A stretch of DNA of 64,000 bases. It comes from Sabellastarte sp. h YS-2021 (lineage: Eukaryota > Annelida > Polychaeta > Sabellida > Sabellidae). The DNA is taken from positions 164,037,609 through 164,101,608 of the forward strand of contig OZ024929.1 of the NCBI GenBank assembly GCA_964017235.1, in the 5' to 3' direction. The notes beneath the pieces were generated by a model, which was not told the DNA's origin, ran no database searches, and worked only from the letters and a program-made list of their open reading frames with translations. Positions 1 to 14,600 of the stretch are shown here, one piece after another. The position numbers were made by a program, and so were the translations under genes. Each line of letters opens with the position of its first letter. Position 1 is the first letter of the stretch.

Positions 1-480
1 ACCATAAGGTGGCACACCTAAAACCCTCAAGCAATGTCCCTACCAAGTACAAACTTCCTACACCTTACAGTCTCTGAGATATACCCTGGACAAAATTTTA
101 TAGGTCAAGTTCACTATGGCAAGGTCAAACGTCAAATCAAGGTCACACCATGACGTTGCACCCCTACTACCCCCAACCAATGTCCTCACCAAGTATCAGC
201 TTCTTACACCTTACAGTTTCCGAAATATATCCCGGACAAGATTTTACAGGTCAAGGTCACTACGGCAAAGGTCAAATCAAGGTCCCCCTAACCAATGTCC
301 CTACCAAGTATCAACTTCCTAGACCTTACACTTGCTGAGATATAGCCAGGACAAGGTTTTATAGGTCAAGGTCACTACGAAAAGGTCAAATCAAGGTCAG
401 ACCATCATGTTGCACACCTACAACTCCTAACCAATGTCCCTGCCAAGATACAGCCCTGACAAACTATTTCCCGGTGCCCG
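1..480 (+). repeat. tandem repeat, unit about 117-146 bp (family R146)
   Basis: Roughly four diverged units share the sequence CCAATGTCCCTACCAAGTAT followed by a GAGATATA and AGGTCAAGGTCACTACG block. Phase landmarks fall near 31, 175, 291 and 431. The window opens inside the array. The same family recurs at 10990-11745 (plus orientation) and, inverted, at 55795-55880 and 58440-58690. Confidence 0.8.
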
Positions 481-524
481 CCCACCTGCCTGCCCGACCA
501 TCCGGACACCATGGGTGAAAACAA

Positions 525-555
525 TACCCCGACAGCCCTTAAGGGCTGTGGGGTA
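525..555. other. terminal hairpin of array-bearing element
   Basis: A near-perfect hairpin, TACCCC..CAGCCCTT against AAGGGCTG.GGGGTA, sits directly after the R146 array and a GC-rich stretch. It has the same position and build as the hairpins at 6765-6791, 18044-18066, 59446-59473 and 63910-63931, so it probably marks the end of the element carrying the array. Confidence 0.55.
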
Positions 556-1019
556 AAAATCATAGGCCACTGATCAAAAGGCATATTCTCAGAAAGCAGA
601 ATTTGGGTTGCATATATAAACTGTATTCTATACATTTATTTTTCACCACGAGCCATATATAACCTACAAAAGGGGGGATATACAGAACGGGATATATATT
701 TTTGTACACAATGGTACCTCCGTACCAGGGATAATTAGTGTCAACAAGTGCCAATTTTTCATTAATATAAAAAAACTATGTAGCGTACACTTATATATTG
801 TATATCATCAGAGTGTCCTTTTACATCGCCTCTGCTCATTTTTGTTGCATAAAAAATCCACGCAGAAATGGCTGAGAAATTACAAGTAAAAATTTGACAT
901 TTTATATTCACTAGTGTCCTATAAATATGACAGCTTTTTTCACACTCTCTTGTTAAACATGTTTTTATTTACCCATAAATCATACAAAATGGTGGATACT
1001 AAAAGTATAACATTCCTCA

Positions 1020-1765
1020 TTAGACATATAGAGAAACTAGACTAAGGACACATCTGTGGCCAGATCCTAGATGTATCCACCTGTAAATGACAACTAACAT
1101 GGTTTTGAGGATAAACAATATTTTCCAATAAGAAGTGAATTGTAAGCAGTTTAAAGTTTGGTTACCCTCCTTTGACCATGAAGCAGGGGCCCAAGGTCAA
1201 ATCGGAACATGTCAAAAGATTCAAAGCCCATGATTTCCTATAAGTAGGTTTAACACTACAAAACTATAGGATCAAGAATAAGCAAGTTATAAGCACTTTT
1301 AAATTTGGTTATCTCTGTTTGACTTTGAATGAGTGGCCCAAGGTCAAATCTAACCACATCAGAAGATTCCTATCCCATGATTTCCTATAGTTTGGTTTCT
1401 CATTGCAAACCTCTAGGACCAATAATAAGCGAGTTATAAGCACTTTTAAATTTGAGTATTCTCATTTGACGATGGAGGGCCCCAAGGTCAAATCAGACCA
1501 CATCAGAAGATTCCTAAAGATTCCTAGCTCATGATTTCCTATTGGTTGGTTTCACATTGTAAACCTCTAGGACCAATAATAAGGGAGAAATAAGCACTTT
1601 TCCTGACTGAAAGAAACACCCATGCCAGCCATCTTATTTTTCAAAATGAGGCCAAAAGGGGATATCAAGAAAATCTCTACACACTGCGACGGCAGCGATG
1701 GTGTACTCACGTGTAATCCATAGTATCCATTATCCTCTAGATGGTATCCGGTAGATACCAAAATA
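1020..1765. mobile_element. short copy of the 147-bp-satellite element (about 3 units)
   Basis: The left part (GATGTATCCACC near 1070) matches 59780. It is followed by about three units of the 147-bp satellite family (1190-1590). The right end near 1740-1757 has a GGTATC..GATACC hairpin. This is the same left end, array and hairpin order as the large copy at 14434-18076. Confidence 0.55.
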
Positions 1766-2131
1766 TATCACTCATGAAGATTAATAATATTATATAAGTG
1801 CATATTAGACTCAGTTACAGCTTATTTTGGAATGTACTCAAAATAAAAGTACACTTTCTCAGGAGTAGGTATACATCATAAAAGAAAATGGTATTAGAGT
1901 ATAATGTACTCTGGTCCATACCCTGCACACATTGGTCACATTGGCAATGAAGTTCTAACTACCCGTTTAACAGTACACAAAGATCTGAACCTACAAATTT
2001 ACCAACAGGAAGCATCTAGACTGAGCTTGTTTAAAAACTGTTCCAGAAGTATTTCACATCCAGCAGGAATCATAACAGAGACCAGATGGACAATTTAAGA
2101 AAAAAGACAACAGTTAACGTTTTCATTGATA

Positions 2132-2137
2132 TTTATT
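2132..2137 (-). promoter_or_regulatory. candidate PIGW polyadenylation signal
   Basis: The minus strand reads AATAAA here, about 345 nt past the PIGW stop. A second AATAAA sits at 2418-2423, about 60 nt past the stop. Either could serve; the sequence alone does not decide. Confidence 0.4.
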
Positions 2138-2481
2138 TCAAAATACAACAGATGAATGTCATATAAAAATATCTGTTGTATGTGAATTAGTGTAGCATGT
2201 TTAAACCAAATAATACAGAAATTAAAAAAAAAGAAACTTATAGATATGCAATAGATATTTCACAAGCTGTGCAAACATTTCTCTTGTTGCTTGTGTAAAT
2301 ATATTGTGAAGATTTGCAATGCCAAACTGGTAACAAAATTAATGTTTACTTTTTGAATTCCACTTGCTAAAGTACTGTTCATGAGATCATGTTCAAAATT
2401 GATTCCATTAATGCCAATTTATTGCTGGTTATTGTATCACACATATTATCACAGTTACTCTCTATCAGCTTTGAGCAGAAT

Positions 2482-2696
2482 CTACCAAAATTTGAAACTT
2501 ATCTTTCTCCTATAAAAGAAAGTCACAACAAATGATAAAAACATCATGTACAAAGCCACAATGACAAAAGCTGGTAAAGGAGACAGGTATACTGTTGGCA
2601 AACTGAGGTTTACAATCCCCGTCAACACATTGGCCAACAGGAAGTAGAACAATCCATTGTAATTCACTGCTTCCAATAAACACAGCTTGTCTCTTC
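2482..2696 (-). CDS. PIGW: PIGW coding exon 7 and stop (residues 405-475)
   Basis: The acceptor ATGCAG ends at 2697. The exon encodes [20 protein letters not shown], a second hydrophobic stretch, and the terminal RRKISFKFW before a TAG at 2482-2484. Human PIGW ends in the same two-helix pattern, from LCLITALNRKQLIFFLLSN to QFW. Confidence 0.9.
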
Positions 2697-5600
2697 CTGC
2701 ATCTACAATAAAATATTAAACATTAATGAGTGTCTAACAAACTAATAAATCAGTCATATACCTCAAACTGTCACAGGGAGAAGCTTACCATAAATCAGTC
2801 ACATACTTCAAACTGTAACAGGGAGAAGCTTACAAATCAATTTTTGGAAATTATATATCAGATAATATTATCACACATAGGCTCTTAACTGACAATTGTA
2901 CCAAAAATATAACTCTATTCCTACATTTCTTGAGTATTTTAGCTTCAAGATCAATTAAAAATGTGAAAATTGCCACAACATGCGAAATTTGCCACTGAAC
3001 ACACTTTTTCTGATAATTATGGGGAACTCTTCTTACACTTGTGATTTTGTAGAAGTACTGATGGCTATTTGTCTTACATGATGCAGCTATTCCCTGAATG
3101 TGACTTTTTATATAATTTCACGGGGCCTCCACAGTCATGAACTTTACACTCTGTGGCAAATTGTACCTATCTTTATAACTTGGACAAAGTAACACATGCT
3201 CTGGGTGCACCTATTTGCACAACTTGATAATGACCATATCACAATACCTTATACAAAGGCTAGATTGACATAAACTTTTATGGTGAAGCTGTGTTTTCTT
3301 ACACAAGTTGTTTGTTTAACTATTTACCAAATATTGACCCCTGGGAGTTGGCTTCATCAAAGGCAATATATAAGTATAGACTTGGGTTCGAAAAATACTT
3401 CTTGGACCCTGTTGTTGTACCAGTTTAGAGAGTTGTTTAAAACTGGTTCACTAGTGGTTATAGCTTTATGAAATGTCTATCTGTCTAGGATAATAAACTA
3501 CCTGCAGAATATTCCTTCCTGAGATTCTTCACTACAATATCAATTATATCTACAACCAGAAAGCTGGCCAGCAGTTGGAGGCTGTACGCAATCTGAAAGT
3601 ACAAACAACTTTCAGGCCAAACAGCACTGCAATGTCCTGTATTTAATATTTATGGCAAACCAAACACGTTACAAATAAAGGTAATTTTTAAATCCAAGTT
3701 TAGGAACCTGCTACTGATATATTATTATTATTTGAAGAAGGATCAAAATTAGCACATACTGATACGATGACACTGCATTATGTTAATACTTTACCTGTAA
3801 ACACTAACATGTTAACTATTAACATATTTTCAATCTGTAACATATTTCATTATTTTTCATTTCCCAACAATTGTGGCCACTTTTATAATACAAATATAAC
3901 TTAATCTCACAATATTCCATCCTAACTGGATGATTGACTGTGTCATTTGTTACACAAATAACCACACTCTTCATATTACTGTAACACAATTCTCTCACCA
4001 TCCATATTATGTAGGGAAGGTTAGCAAGTCTCCTGGAGACAGGTTCATACATGGCAACTGCATGCAGACAGACCCAGGCTATGATATCAGCCATAATGAG
4101 AGTTACCAACACCCACAACCACTCACCCACTGTAGATCTGAAATACAAATCAACTGGGCACTATATTTCATTCATTAAACTGAAAAAAGAATATAACGTA
4201 CATGAGAACAGATAGTACATGAAACAAATTTTTATGAAAATAAAGAGTTGTGAAGAGGTATGCATGGACAGTAAGGGAGCTAAGTAAGGTTACTGGAGAA
4301 GCAATTATAGCTTAGTTTTGTCTTATACTAGTGAAACAGGGCATTTGTTGCTACGACTTGTAAAGAGCAGACAACTGCTTCATAATTTCAGATTTCAGTG
4401 AACACTATTTCTCAATATTAAGTAACATACAATAAATACTATATCATATGTCATAAAATACATCTACCCATATACTATTTATTGTATGAAAACTGGCTAA
4501 CATATTCAGATGGAATTTGATTGCAACCATTGTAACACAATGCAAGTAATATTTGTGACAAACAGAGGCACAATGATAAAGAAGCTGCAAGATCATAATA
4601 AAGGATTTATGTAATTATTACTAGCTGAGCGTGCATTACTAGGGGGTTTATCAGTGCAGAATCGAGTCTATAAAAACACACTATTTTACTGCAAGCCGGT
4701 CCGTGGTCCAATAATGAGTATTATTGACTGGGTTCTGATGTCACCAAGTATTTGTTTACAAATATTGTACTCTCACTTGAAATTTTTAACTTGTAATATC
4801 ACACTTATTACTGCACGGATTTAAACCAAACAAAAATGAAAAAAGCAATGTAATGATATATTTCTAGTGATATAAAAAATTGTTAGTGGGTTAACTGATT
4901 GTGAAAAAATAGCACTTGTTTACGGCAAAAAAACATACAAAAACCACTTCAAAACGAAATGTCATGGTGACGTATTTTTATCAGCCTATACTTATATGAT
5001 GTCACAACATTATATTTGAATAGTACAACATCCAGTTATATGAAATTCAGCTAGTAATAATAGTAATAATGTAATTTTTATGTGCAATATGCTGTAGAAA
5101 TGGACCGCCATCAATGATTATCAGCCTTTCACATCCATTAGTGCCCTCGTCAAGCCTTGGACACTAATGGATGCATCAGGCTGATAATCATTGATGGCGG
5201 TCCATTTCTACAGCATATTGCCCTATAAAATTACATTATTGTACTATTATTTTAAGAACTATTGGATTGTTATGACTAAAATTTTGAAATCAAACAAGGT
5301 AGGTTTTGGTTGCACTTTCTCCTCAGATAACATGAGTAAAAAGATAAGGTGTAGTAAACAGACCTTGTTTTGAGCAAATACTTGCCCAGATGCACTCCAG
5401 CAAAGTATATAGCCAGGTAACCAAGACATGAGACCAATCCCTCTCTATTGGCTTCCAAAATGCCTTCTCTGGCATCATCTCCACTGAAACCATGCAATGC
5501 AAACTGCTTCAAACCAACTGGTCCATCCAGCAGATACTGAAATCCAAGGCCAATACCAAAAGCCAAAACCCAACTGGCTGAGGCAGACCAGAAACAAAGC

Positions 5601-8600
5601 AGCAGTGATGACAGCACCTAGAACGTCACAGGTTCTGTGAATACTTATGGGTTCAAATATAAACTATATGTGTAAATTATAAATCTTTTTTTTCTTTATT
5701 TCTTTTTTTTTTTGTACATAGACCACTCCAACAATGAATTATAATAAAATAGAACATGAAAAAATAGCCAGCCTCGGCAGGCAAGAACCCCAGCCCGCAG
5801 GTACAGGTAAATGGCCAATGACATTGAGATTTGGGAAAATCTTAGGAACAACGTCCGTTGTAAGAAGTATAGAGGATCCACAAGATGTTCTACAAAAGAC
5901 TCACAGGCCATGATTTCTTACAAGTAGTTTTCATATTTTGAAGCCCTAGAAACAATTATAAGGGAGATATAAGGCCTTTTTGACATGATCACCCTCCTAT
6001 TTGGCATTAACGATGTGATATGGCGGCCATTTTGTTTTCAAAACAAGGACACAATTACTCTGACACAAGCTTTCCTGTCCATTTACATTTTGTGCAAATC
6101 TGATGAAGCTAGCTGCAATATTTTAGGTTACAGAAAATAGTAAAGATTTTAGAACAAACTTTAAGACCCCAGAATTTGAAGTGTTGCCATGGCAACAGTT
6201 GCTGCCAGATACCCCCAAAAACCTAATCAGCTCTAAATTTTTTTGGGGTAAACATATCCTGAAAATTTGGTGAAAATCCATGCAGGGGTTAAGCCTGTGG
6301 AACACCCACAAAACCTAATCAGCTCTAGATCCTCTTGGGGTAAACATTCCTTGAAAATTTGGTGAAAATCCGTGCAGGGGTTTAGGCTGTGGAACACCCA
6401 CAAATTTTAAGACCTGAAAATCTTAAAAGTGTTGCCATGGCAACAGTTGTTACCAGATACCCCCCAAAACCTAATCAGCTCTAGATATTCTTAGGGTAAA
6501 CATACCCTGAAAATGTGGTAAAAATCTGTGCAGGGGTTTCAGCTGTGGAACACCCACAAACTTTAAGACCCAAAAATCTTAAAAGTGTTGCCATGGCAAC
6601 CGTTTTTACCAGACACACCCCAAAACCTAATCAGCTCTAGATCCTCTTGGAGTAAACATACCCTGAAAATTTGGTGACAATCCGTGCAGGGGTTTAGGCC
6701 GTGGAACACCCACAAGCTTTATGCCCGCCGCCACCACCACCCGGACGGCGCCGGGGACGACTATGACCCCAGTCTTTATGGGCTGGGGTTAGAAAGACCA
6801 AAGGTTATGTAACAATTGATAGTACAGAACTCGCTGACAGAAAAAAGTATATCTACAGAGTATTATGTGATTAAGAACAAGATAATATATCCAAGGAAAC
6901 ACAAAACACACACATATATACAAACAAGTAAGACAAGTACATCAATACTTTTAGCTGCACCAAGATAGGAGCTACAGATTTAATTGAATTATTCAAGTAA
7001 AAAGACACTGAATGTGGTGACTTACAGAAATTATGTAATTAAGTTTAATGTTTCCCTTCCTGACTTTTTTTTATTTCCATAGACTTTGTTGCAGTTTTAT
7101 TGTTGTAGCACATTTGAGGTAACACCATATTGTCAATGACTTGCTCAGTAAGTCCACAACATAAATATTCTTTCTCTTTAGTTGGGCAGACAACTCACAA
7201 ATAGAACTCACCCGAACACAAGCCAATGTGAAGAAGAAGTTCCAGTGTACACCATACTCAGATACATGTTCCTGGTAATCTACACCCTTCAGAGAGAGAA
7301 TACGTCCCATTCCAAGTATTAACAGTGGCGTGCACGACTTGATAGATTTAAGCATAACTGATAAATTTGACAGAAGTCCCCTACAATAAGTCAGAATTAC
7401 GAGCATAAACCTATTTTTCATATCAGTAAAATAGAAGTACATAATGTCCAGAAAGTATATATTTACAAGCAGCATTAAATTGCTTGTCTTATAGAAATTA
7501 AAACTGATTTCTTTACAACTATAGCATATGCTTTATATTGTCACAGCTTTGACATACATAAAACATGTTTCTAGCACTTGTAATATAAACACAAAATATG
7601 ATGTATTTGTTTTGATTTAAATAATTATAATCTTTTTTTTTAATGAATTCTCTTTTTTTCCTGTGTCAAAATGTACAAATTGCAGCATGTCTAAACAAAT
7701 GGAAATTTAACATTATTTTTCTGTCATAAACTACCGGTTTAGATTTGAGACCTTTACCTGGTATTTGGATATTTGTCCCTGGCTTCTGGTGAAACAATGG
7801 CATTTGAGATAATGTAAGCTCCAACCCCCACATCCATTAGTCCAGTGCCATAGGTTTCTGCTTTACAAAATCTGCGTGGGAATATAACAAAATCCACAGC
7901 TAAAATTGACGCAGCAGTCGCAAGGTTCACATTTGCCCTAAATGCAGATATGAAATTCCTTTTACCAGTCATGGACATGTTGAGAACTGAGTTAATTCCT
8001 TCCTTGGAAGAGCAGGAATCCTTTGGTTTTGTTGGTGCAATATTACACAGAAGAGCCAATCCTGCAGCAAGCAGAAGAGTGATGAGGATTGCTTTTGCCT
8101 CATCACAGAAAACTGTGAAGCACAGCAGGGATGGAACCACAAGGCACACATTGTCCAAGATAAAGGATGACCTGAAGTGATAAGAAATAAAATAAAATAA
8201 AGTAGAAACAAGGTAATCCAAAGAATAGTTGTCCCCCACTTCAGGATAAATTCAAACCACACATATCACCCTCTGCTTTAGGTTTAGTTAGCGCTATGTT
8301 GTTTGTATATATGTTTATTCCGCAAAGCCTTACTCTAAGCAACTAAAATTTTTGAAAGAGGTTTCTTCTGTATCACTATTCAAATTCAAAATAAGACACA
8401 ATGATTCAAATTCAAACGGTCCACATACTGCCATGGTCAAAACCTAATCAACTGTACAGCAGCATATCTTAGGGTTGTACAAATATACAGAAATTGACCT
8501 CAGCCAGTCTGTCAAATAATCTTTCTGTTGTTAAAGCAATAAAAAAAATTAGAAATAGAATTGGTTACCAAGGCAGAAGTTGACAAATGACATAAGTTTT

Positions 8601-11600
8601 ACTGGATATTGGCCAAAACTGTAGACGACCTCCCTGGGTGCACCTTGCGAACAAACAGGGTGACACTCACGTTAAGTGGTTCAGTCTGTAGCAAGGAGAT
8701 AAAGTGAACAACCTTAAATGTTAAGTATTTTGTACTTTAAGTTAAATCTTTAAATATTTAAATGGTTAGCTGTGCACACGAACCCAATGCCAGTTTCATT
8801 TTTTTCAATTTGCTTTATATATGTTTAACGTTTTAAGTAGTAGAGATGAAACATGACAAACATAATGTTTTAATTTCCTTGCAAATATATATCCCATTAT
8901 ACCACAGTGAACTTGTGTAATCATTTGATTCCCTGAAAACTTTAAGTGGATTGTTTTTTTTTCTTCAAAAATTCACTGAATACATTTTAGGGAATTTATT
9001 AAGAACATAGTTTTGTACATTAATATTTATTTAGTTTGTTTAGGTTTTGTATAGACGAGAGGGATCTTTCCAAGTCTTTACAATAAATTTTCGTAGCGGT
9101 ATAAACAACAATGACCCCTGTCAAGGAAAGTATGTTTTGGGTGCATTTGTTTGTCCGTGTTCTCATTTATTCCAAAACTAATGAATAAATCTTTACGTAT
9201 TTCCTATGTGGTATAGCCTGACCAAGGGAAGAAGTGATTAAAATCCTGGACAGATCCAGATCATACTTGATAAAAAAATCTGCAATTTTGAACAATCCCA
9301 TTTTCAATGATTTTCATCATGGTCATGCTATATAATCATTATTTGGGTGAAATTACAATGTGGTCATACTCAGCCATCCTGGCAGAGGTCTGTGCTCTAC
9401 AAGTGCTTTCTTGTTCAGATTGAATTTTTAATTAAATCTAAATCTTTTATGAATATTTTTTTAATGTTTTTTATCGCCCAGAAAAATTTTGTTGGTGATG
9501 CTGAGAGTAATTCAAATTATTTTTACCGCTGTCATGGAGGAGATTTTTTGCCAGCATGCGTTTCTGTCTTTGTTTGCAAAATAACTCAAAAAGTTATATA
9601 GGGATTTGATGGAGTTTTTCAGGAAATGCAGACAATGGCATAAAAAAGATGATTAAATTTTGGTGGTGATGCAGATCGCCAACTGGATCCAGAAATTTTT
9701 AACGCATTTTGTTGTTGTTGTATTCATAAGCAACAAAGGAAGTATTGGGTCTTGGTGGAGGTTTGCACTCTCTGAGTGCTTTCCTAAATGTCCATAAGTG
9801 TGCTCTTAGGTTGCTTTTCAGGGTTCAGATTAATATGTAATTGTATTTAAATTTTAAATACTGCTAAAAATGTGCATTTGTACATGTATTTGAATTTGTA
9901 TTGGTCATTTTTAACTACCCTATATTTGTATTTAATACCTGTACTTGCATGTATTTGGGCAAACACAATTAAATACATATTTTCCATCTTAAATTGATGA
10001 GAATTGAATATGAGGATAAACACTGATACCATGTTTGTCTTTAAACAATAAGTTAAACGACATCTTAAATAAGTGATAAATTCTTCAAAGAATACATGCA
10101 AATCTATTTGGGTGCAAATCATTTTGTCTTAAACTATGAAATAAAATCTGTGTTAAATGAAGTAAATTTATTGATCATATAGTTAACATATGCTAAAATT
10201 TATGTACAAGTATTTCATACACAACCAGTAAACATCAAAGTTCATTTCACATATTTCCTAAAACTAAAATAAGTAAACTTGAGAAACAACACAGGCAATA
10301 AACCAGTAAATACACATTTTTACTGATTTTGCAGAATTACTGTAACACCTATATATGTAATCTAATGCAAGAATCTAAATTATCAAACTAGATAATGATT
10401 GAGCCAACTCGATGACAACATATCCCCAGAGAGTTCATCTCTCATGCCACATGTTTTAAATGGGTCTTTTCCATGGGACCAATCACCCACTATATATTAT
10501 AAAGACATAATCACCCACTATATAATATAAAAATAGCATCAGAGATGCCCGTACCCCACAGCCTAGGGAAATATTTTCAACACCATGAAATATAGAAGTA
10601 CTGTACCAGTACAAAGTTCAGGATACTTTCAGAGCACTGTCAGTTATATAAAGTTCCAAACAATGTTTAAATGGAGAAAATAATGTTTAAAAGAAAGATA
10701 ATGCATGCAAAGATGAAGTATTAAAACAAGATAATTCAATAACAAGATGACAGCATTAATCAGTAAACTAAAATTCAACACTCTTTATCTACATCTGCAT
10801 GGCCGAATTATGGTTTAGATGGTTTGAATATTACCATGCATACAGAAGTGGTAATACATTTAATGAATGCTTATGTGTGGTGTTGGAGCAAAATCTGAGG
10901 CTCATTTGATGAAATTCTATCTCTTACAATGGGAAGTTATGAAAGTAAAATTCTTAATAAATTCTAATATGACTTTAATAGTGCTTAATCTGCATCAAAA
11001 GACAGACCCAAAGGTGCAACAAGATTTTAAAGGTCAAGGTCACTACAACAAGGTCAAAGGTCAAATTAAAGTCACACCATGATAATACACACCTATAGCC
11101 GATAACCAATGTCCCTACCAAGTATCAACTTCATACACCTTACGGTTTCCGAGATATAGCCCGGACAAGATTTTATAGGTCAAGGTCACTACAGCAAGGT
11201 CAAAGGTCAAATAAAGGTCAGACCATGATGTTGCACACCTACACCCCCTAACCAATGTCCCTACCAAGTGTCAACTTCCTACACCACTCGGTTTCTGAGA
11301 TATAGCCCGGACAAGATTTTAAAGGTCAAGGTCACTACGGCAAGGTTAAAGGTCAAATCAAGGTCAGACCATGATGTTGCACACCTACAACCCCTAACTA
11401 ATGTTCCTGCCAAGTATCAACTTCCTACACATTATGGTTACCGCGATATAGCCCGGACAAGATTTTCAAACTCAAGGTCACTACGGCAAGGTCAAAGGTC
11501 AAATCAAGGTCAGACCATGATGTTGCACACCTACAACCCCTAACTAATGTCCCTGCCAAGTATCAACTTCCTACACATTATGGTTGCCGCGGTATAGCCC

Positions 11601-14600
11601 GGACAATATTTTCAAACTCAAGGTCACTACGGCAAGGTCAAATCAAGGGTCAGACCATGACGTTGCACACCTACACCCCCCAACCAATGTCCCTGCCAAG
11701 TATGAACTTCCTACACCTTACGGTTTCTGAGATACAGCCCAGACAAACTATTTACGGCTGGAAAATCCTTAACAACATAATTACTAAAAAGAATTCTGTC
11801 AATTTATTTCCTGATAAATTCTATGAAAATGGTGTGGAAATTACAAATAAAATAGATATTGCTAATGGGTTCAATAAATTCATGTGAATGTGGGTCCAAC
11901 ACTTGCAAAAAACATATCAGACCCAAGTAATGGTGATATCTTGAGAAGTATGTCAGTTCGTAACCATCAGTCTATGTTCCTTGATGGTGTAACAGAATTA
12001 GAAATACTGAAAGTTGTCAATAATTGTAAAAATAAATATTCTTGTGATTGCAATGATTTGAGTATGCATATTGTAAAATCCACATTTAATGCAACAGTTC
12101 AACCTTTTACATATTTCTGCAATCTTTCTTTTGAATCTGGTGTATTTCCCGATAAAATGAAAATAGCCAAAGTAATTCCTCTCTTTAAAACTGGTGAAAA
12201 GTCTAATTTTACTAACTACATAGTACATACCAGTGTCACTGTTGCCCCAGTTTTCTAAAATACTAGAAAAGTTGTTTGATGTTAGACTAAAAAAATTTAT
12301 TGACAAATATCAACTGCTTTCAAATTCCCAGTATGGCTTTAGAAATAATATGTCAACCTCACTTGCATTAATAGATGTTGTTGAAGAATTAAGTTCTAAT
12401 ATTGATAATAAATTGCTTACAGTTGGGGTATTTATCGATTTAAAAAAACTTTTGATACTATTGATCATACAAATTTAATAAGGAAATTGGAATTTTATGG
12501 AATAACAGGTTTGGCTGGTAAATGGGTCTCTTCATACATCGCTTCTAGGTTACAATATATCAGTTTTGATGGAGTAAATTCTGATGTGAAACATGTACTA
12601 TGTGGAGTACCTCAGGACTCTATCCTAGGTCCCAAATTGTTTATTCTGTACATAAATGATATTTTAACATTTCCAGTGTACTGAATTTTATTCTATTTGC
12701 AGACGATACAAACATTTTTTGTTCAGGTAAAGATTTAGATAGTCTGTGTAGAACTGTTTTTTTCTGAATTAAATAAACTTAGTGATTGGTTTGCTGTTAA
12801 TAAGTTATCCCTGAATATTGCTAAGACCAGCTTCATGATATTTAGTAAACGGAGCGTTTCAGAAAATTTGGAAATAAGTATAAATGATTTTAAGCTAGAG
12901 AGAGTCTATGTAACCAAATTTCTTGGGAGTATTAATTGACAGTGACTTAAAGTGGAAAGCACAAGTATCAGCTGTACACAAGAAAATTTGTAAAAATCTA
13001 GCAATTATGACTAAAACTAGAAGTAAATTGTCTTCTGCGGCATTGTTGAAATTATATCATATGCTAATTCAACCACATTTATTCTATTGCTCAGAAATCT
13101 GGGGTTACTGCAGTAAGTCAGTTTTATCACCTGTCACAAAAATCCAAAAGTGTGCTGTTAGAACAACATGTGGGTTACATTATTATAGTTCTACATCTCT
13201 TGTGTTCAAAGAACTTAAATCCTGAAGTTTGTTGATTTATTAGAATTCAAACTTGGTACCTTCATGTATAAAGCAAATAGTAGTGGTGGCATCGTTTATA
13301 GAAGTCAAAACCGGTTACCGGGACTTTGAAACAAAACAAAATCCGGTATTTCGTATGCTTATTCTGTTCATTTAAAATTATTCGCAGGCGTACATGAGCA
13401 ATAACTTACTAATGGAAGTGGCTTTCGCGAGATATTATTAAGTATGTAAAAATGATTTTTACTCAATATAAAGTAAAATTGTGACAGATTTGACAAAATA
13501 TATGTATATTTTTTGTTGTTTCTATGAAGTATCAGCCATTAGAAAGCCTAAAATAATAACTTTTACAATAACCGGTTCCCAAATATTCTTTGCGGATTTC
13601 GTTTTTTTACTAAAACGAACGATATTCCGCATACCGGAAAACCGTTAACAACACTAGCAAATAGGGGCTCTTTACCACACAATTTACAGAGTTTATTTAC
13701 TAAAAATGTGGCTAATGTTTGTACAACCAGACAATTCAATAAATTCAATGTAAATTTTGCCAGAACTTGTATCAAGGCAAACTGTCCCCCCATTTTAGGT
13801 GTCAGATTATGGAATAGTCTTGATAAAAATATTAGTCAATGTAACTCCTTAAGTAAATTTAAGAAATTGATGAAACAGCATTATCTGAATACATATTGAA
13901 AGTAGCAATTGTTATAACTGATGTTTCTATCTGATGTCTATTCTATCCAGTTGTTAAAATGTCATTTATATTAGGTTCATAGCTATTAGTGTATATTCTC
14001 TTTTGTGGTATGCGTGCCAATCACGACCAAAACGGCTCGCACCCAACAACTCGCACACACAACTCACACTCAAAATTGAAGTATTTGCTCTTCAAACGGC
14101 ACTTTTATTTAGGGCATGGCTTGATTTCATTGGTTAATTAAATTAATCACATTTGCAGACAAAAAGTAGACTGGTTGCCTGGATCTTCTGTTTGTAAAAT
14201 ATGGCTAGAAACCCATCGTGGCTTCATATTTCCTTATGTATAAGCTGGTTATTATTTATAAAATATTGCTAGGAAACCTGATGTTAAACTGTATATATTT
14301 TTGAATAGATGTATATTAAATATTTAATTAAATTAACCACGTTTGCAGATGAAAATAAACTTTGTTTTGAGTGAGGTTTCAGTAACAATTTATTTCATTG
14401 GTTAACTAGACCTAGCGCATCGGAGAACCGATGCAAATTGTATCTACCGTAAAGGCAATGCACCAAAACCTCTAGGACCAATAATAAGCGAGTTATAAGC
14501 ACTTTTAAGTTTGGCTATCCTCATCTGACCTTGAAGGAGGGGCCCAAGGTAAAATCCGACCACACCAGAAGATTCCCAGCGCATGATTTCCTATATGTTG

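Noticed and set aside
3819-4178. Plus- and minus-strand open frames of 82 and 109 codons
   Set aside because: The minus frame is PIGW exon 5 plus intron read-through; the plus frame is its shadow.
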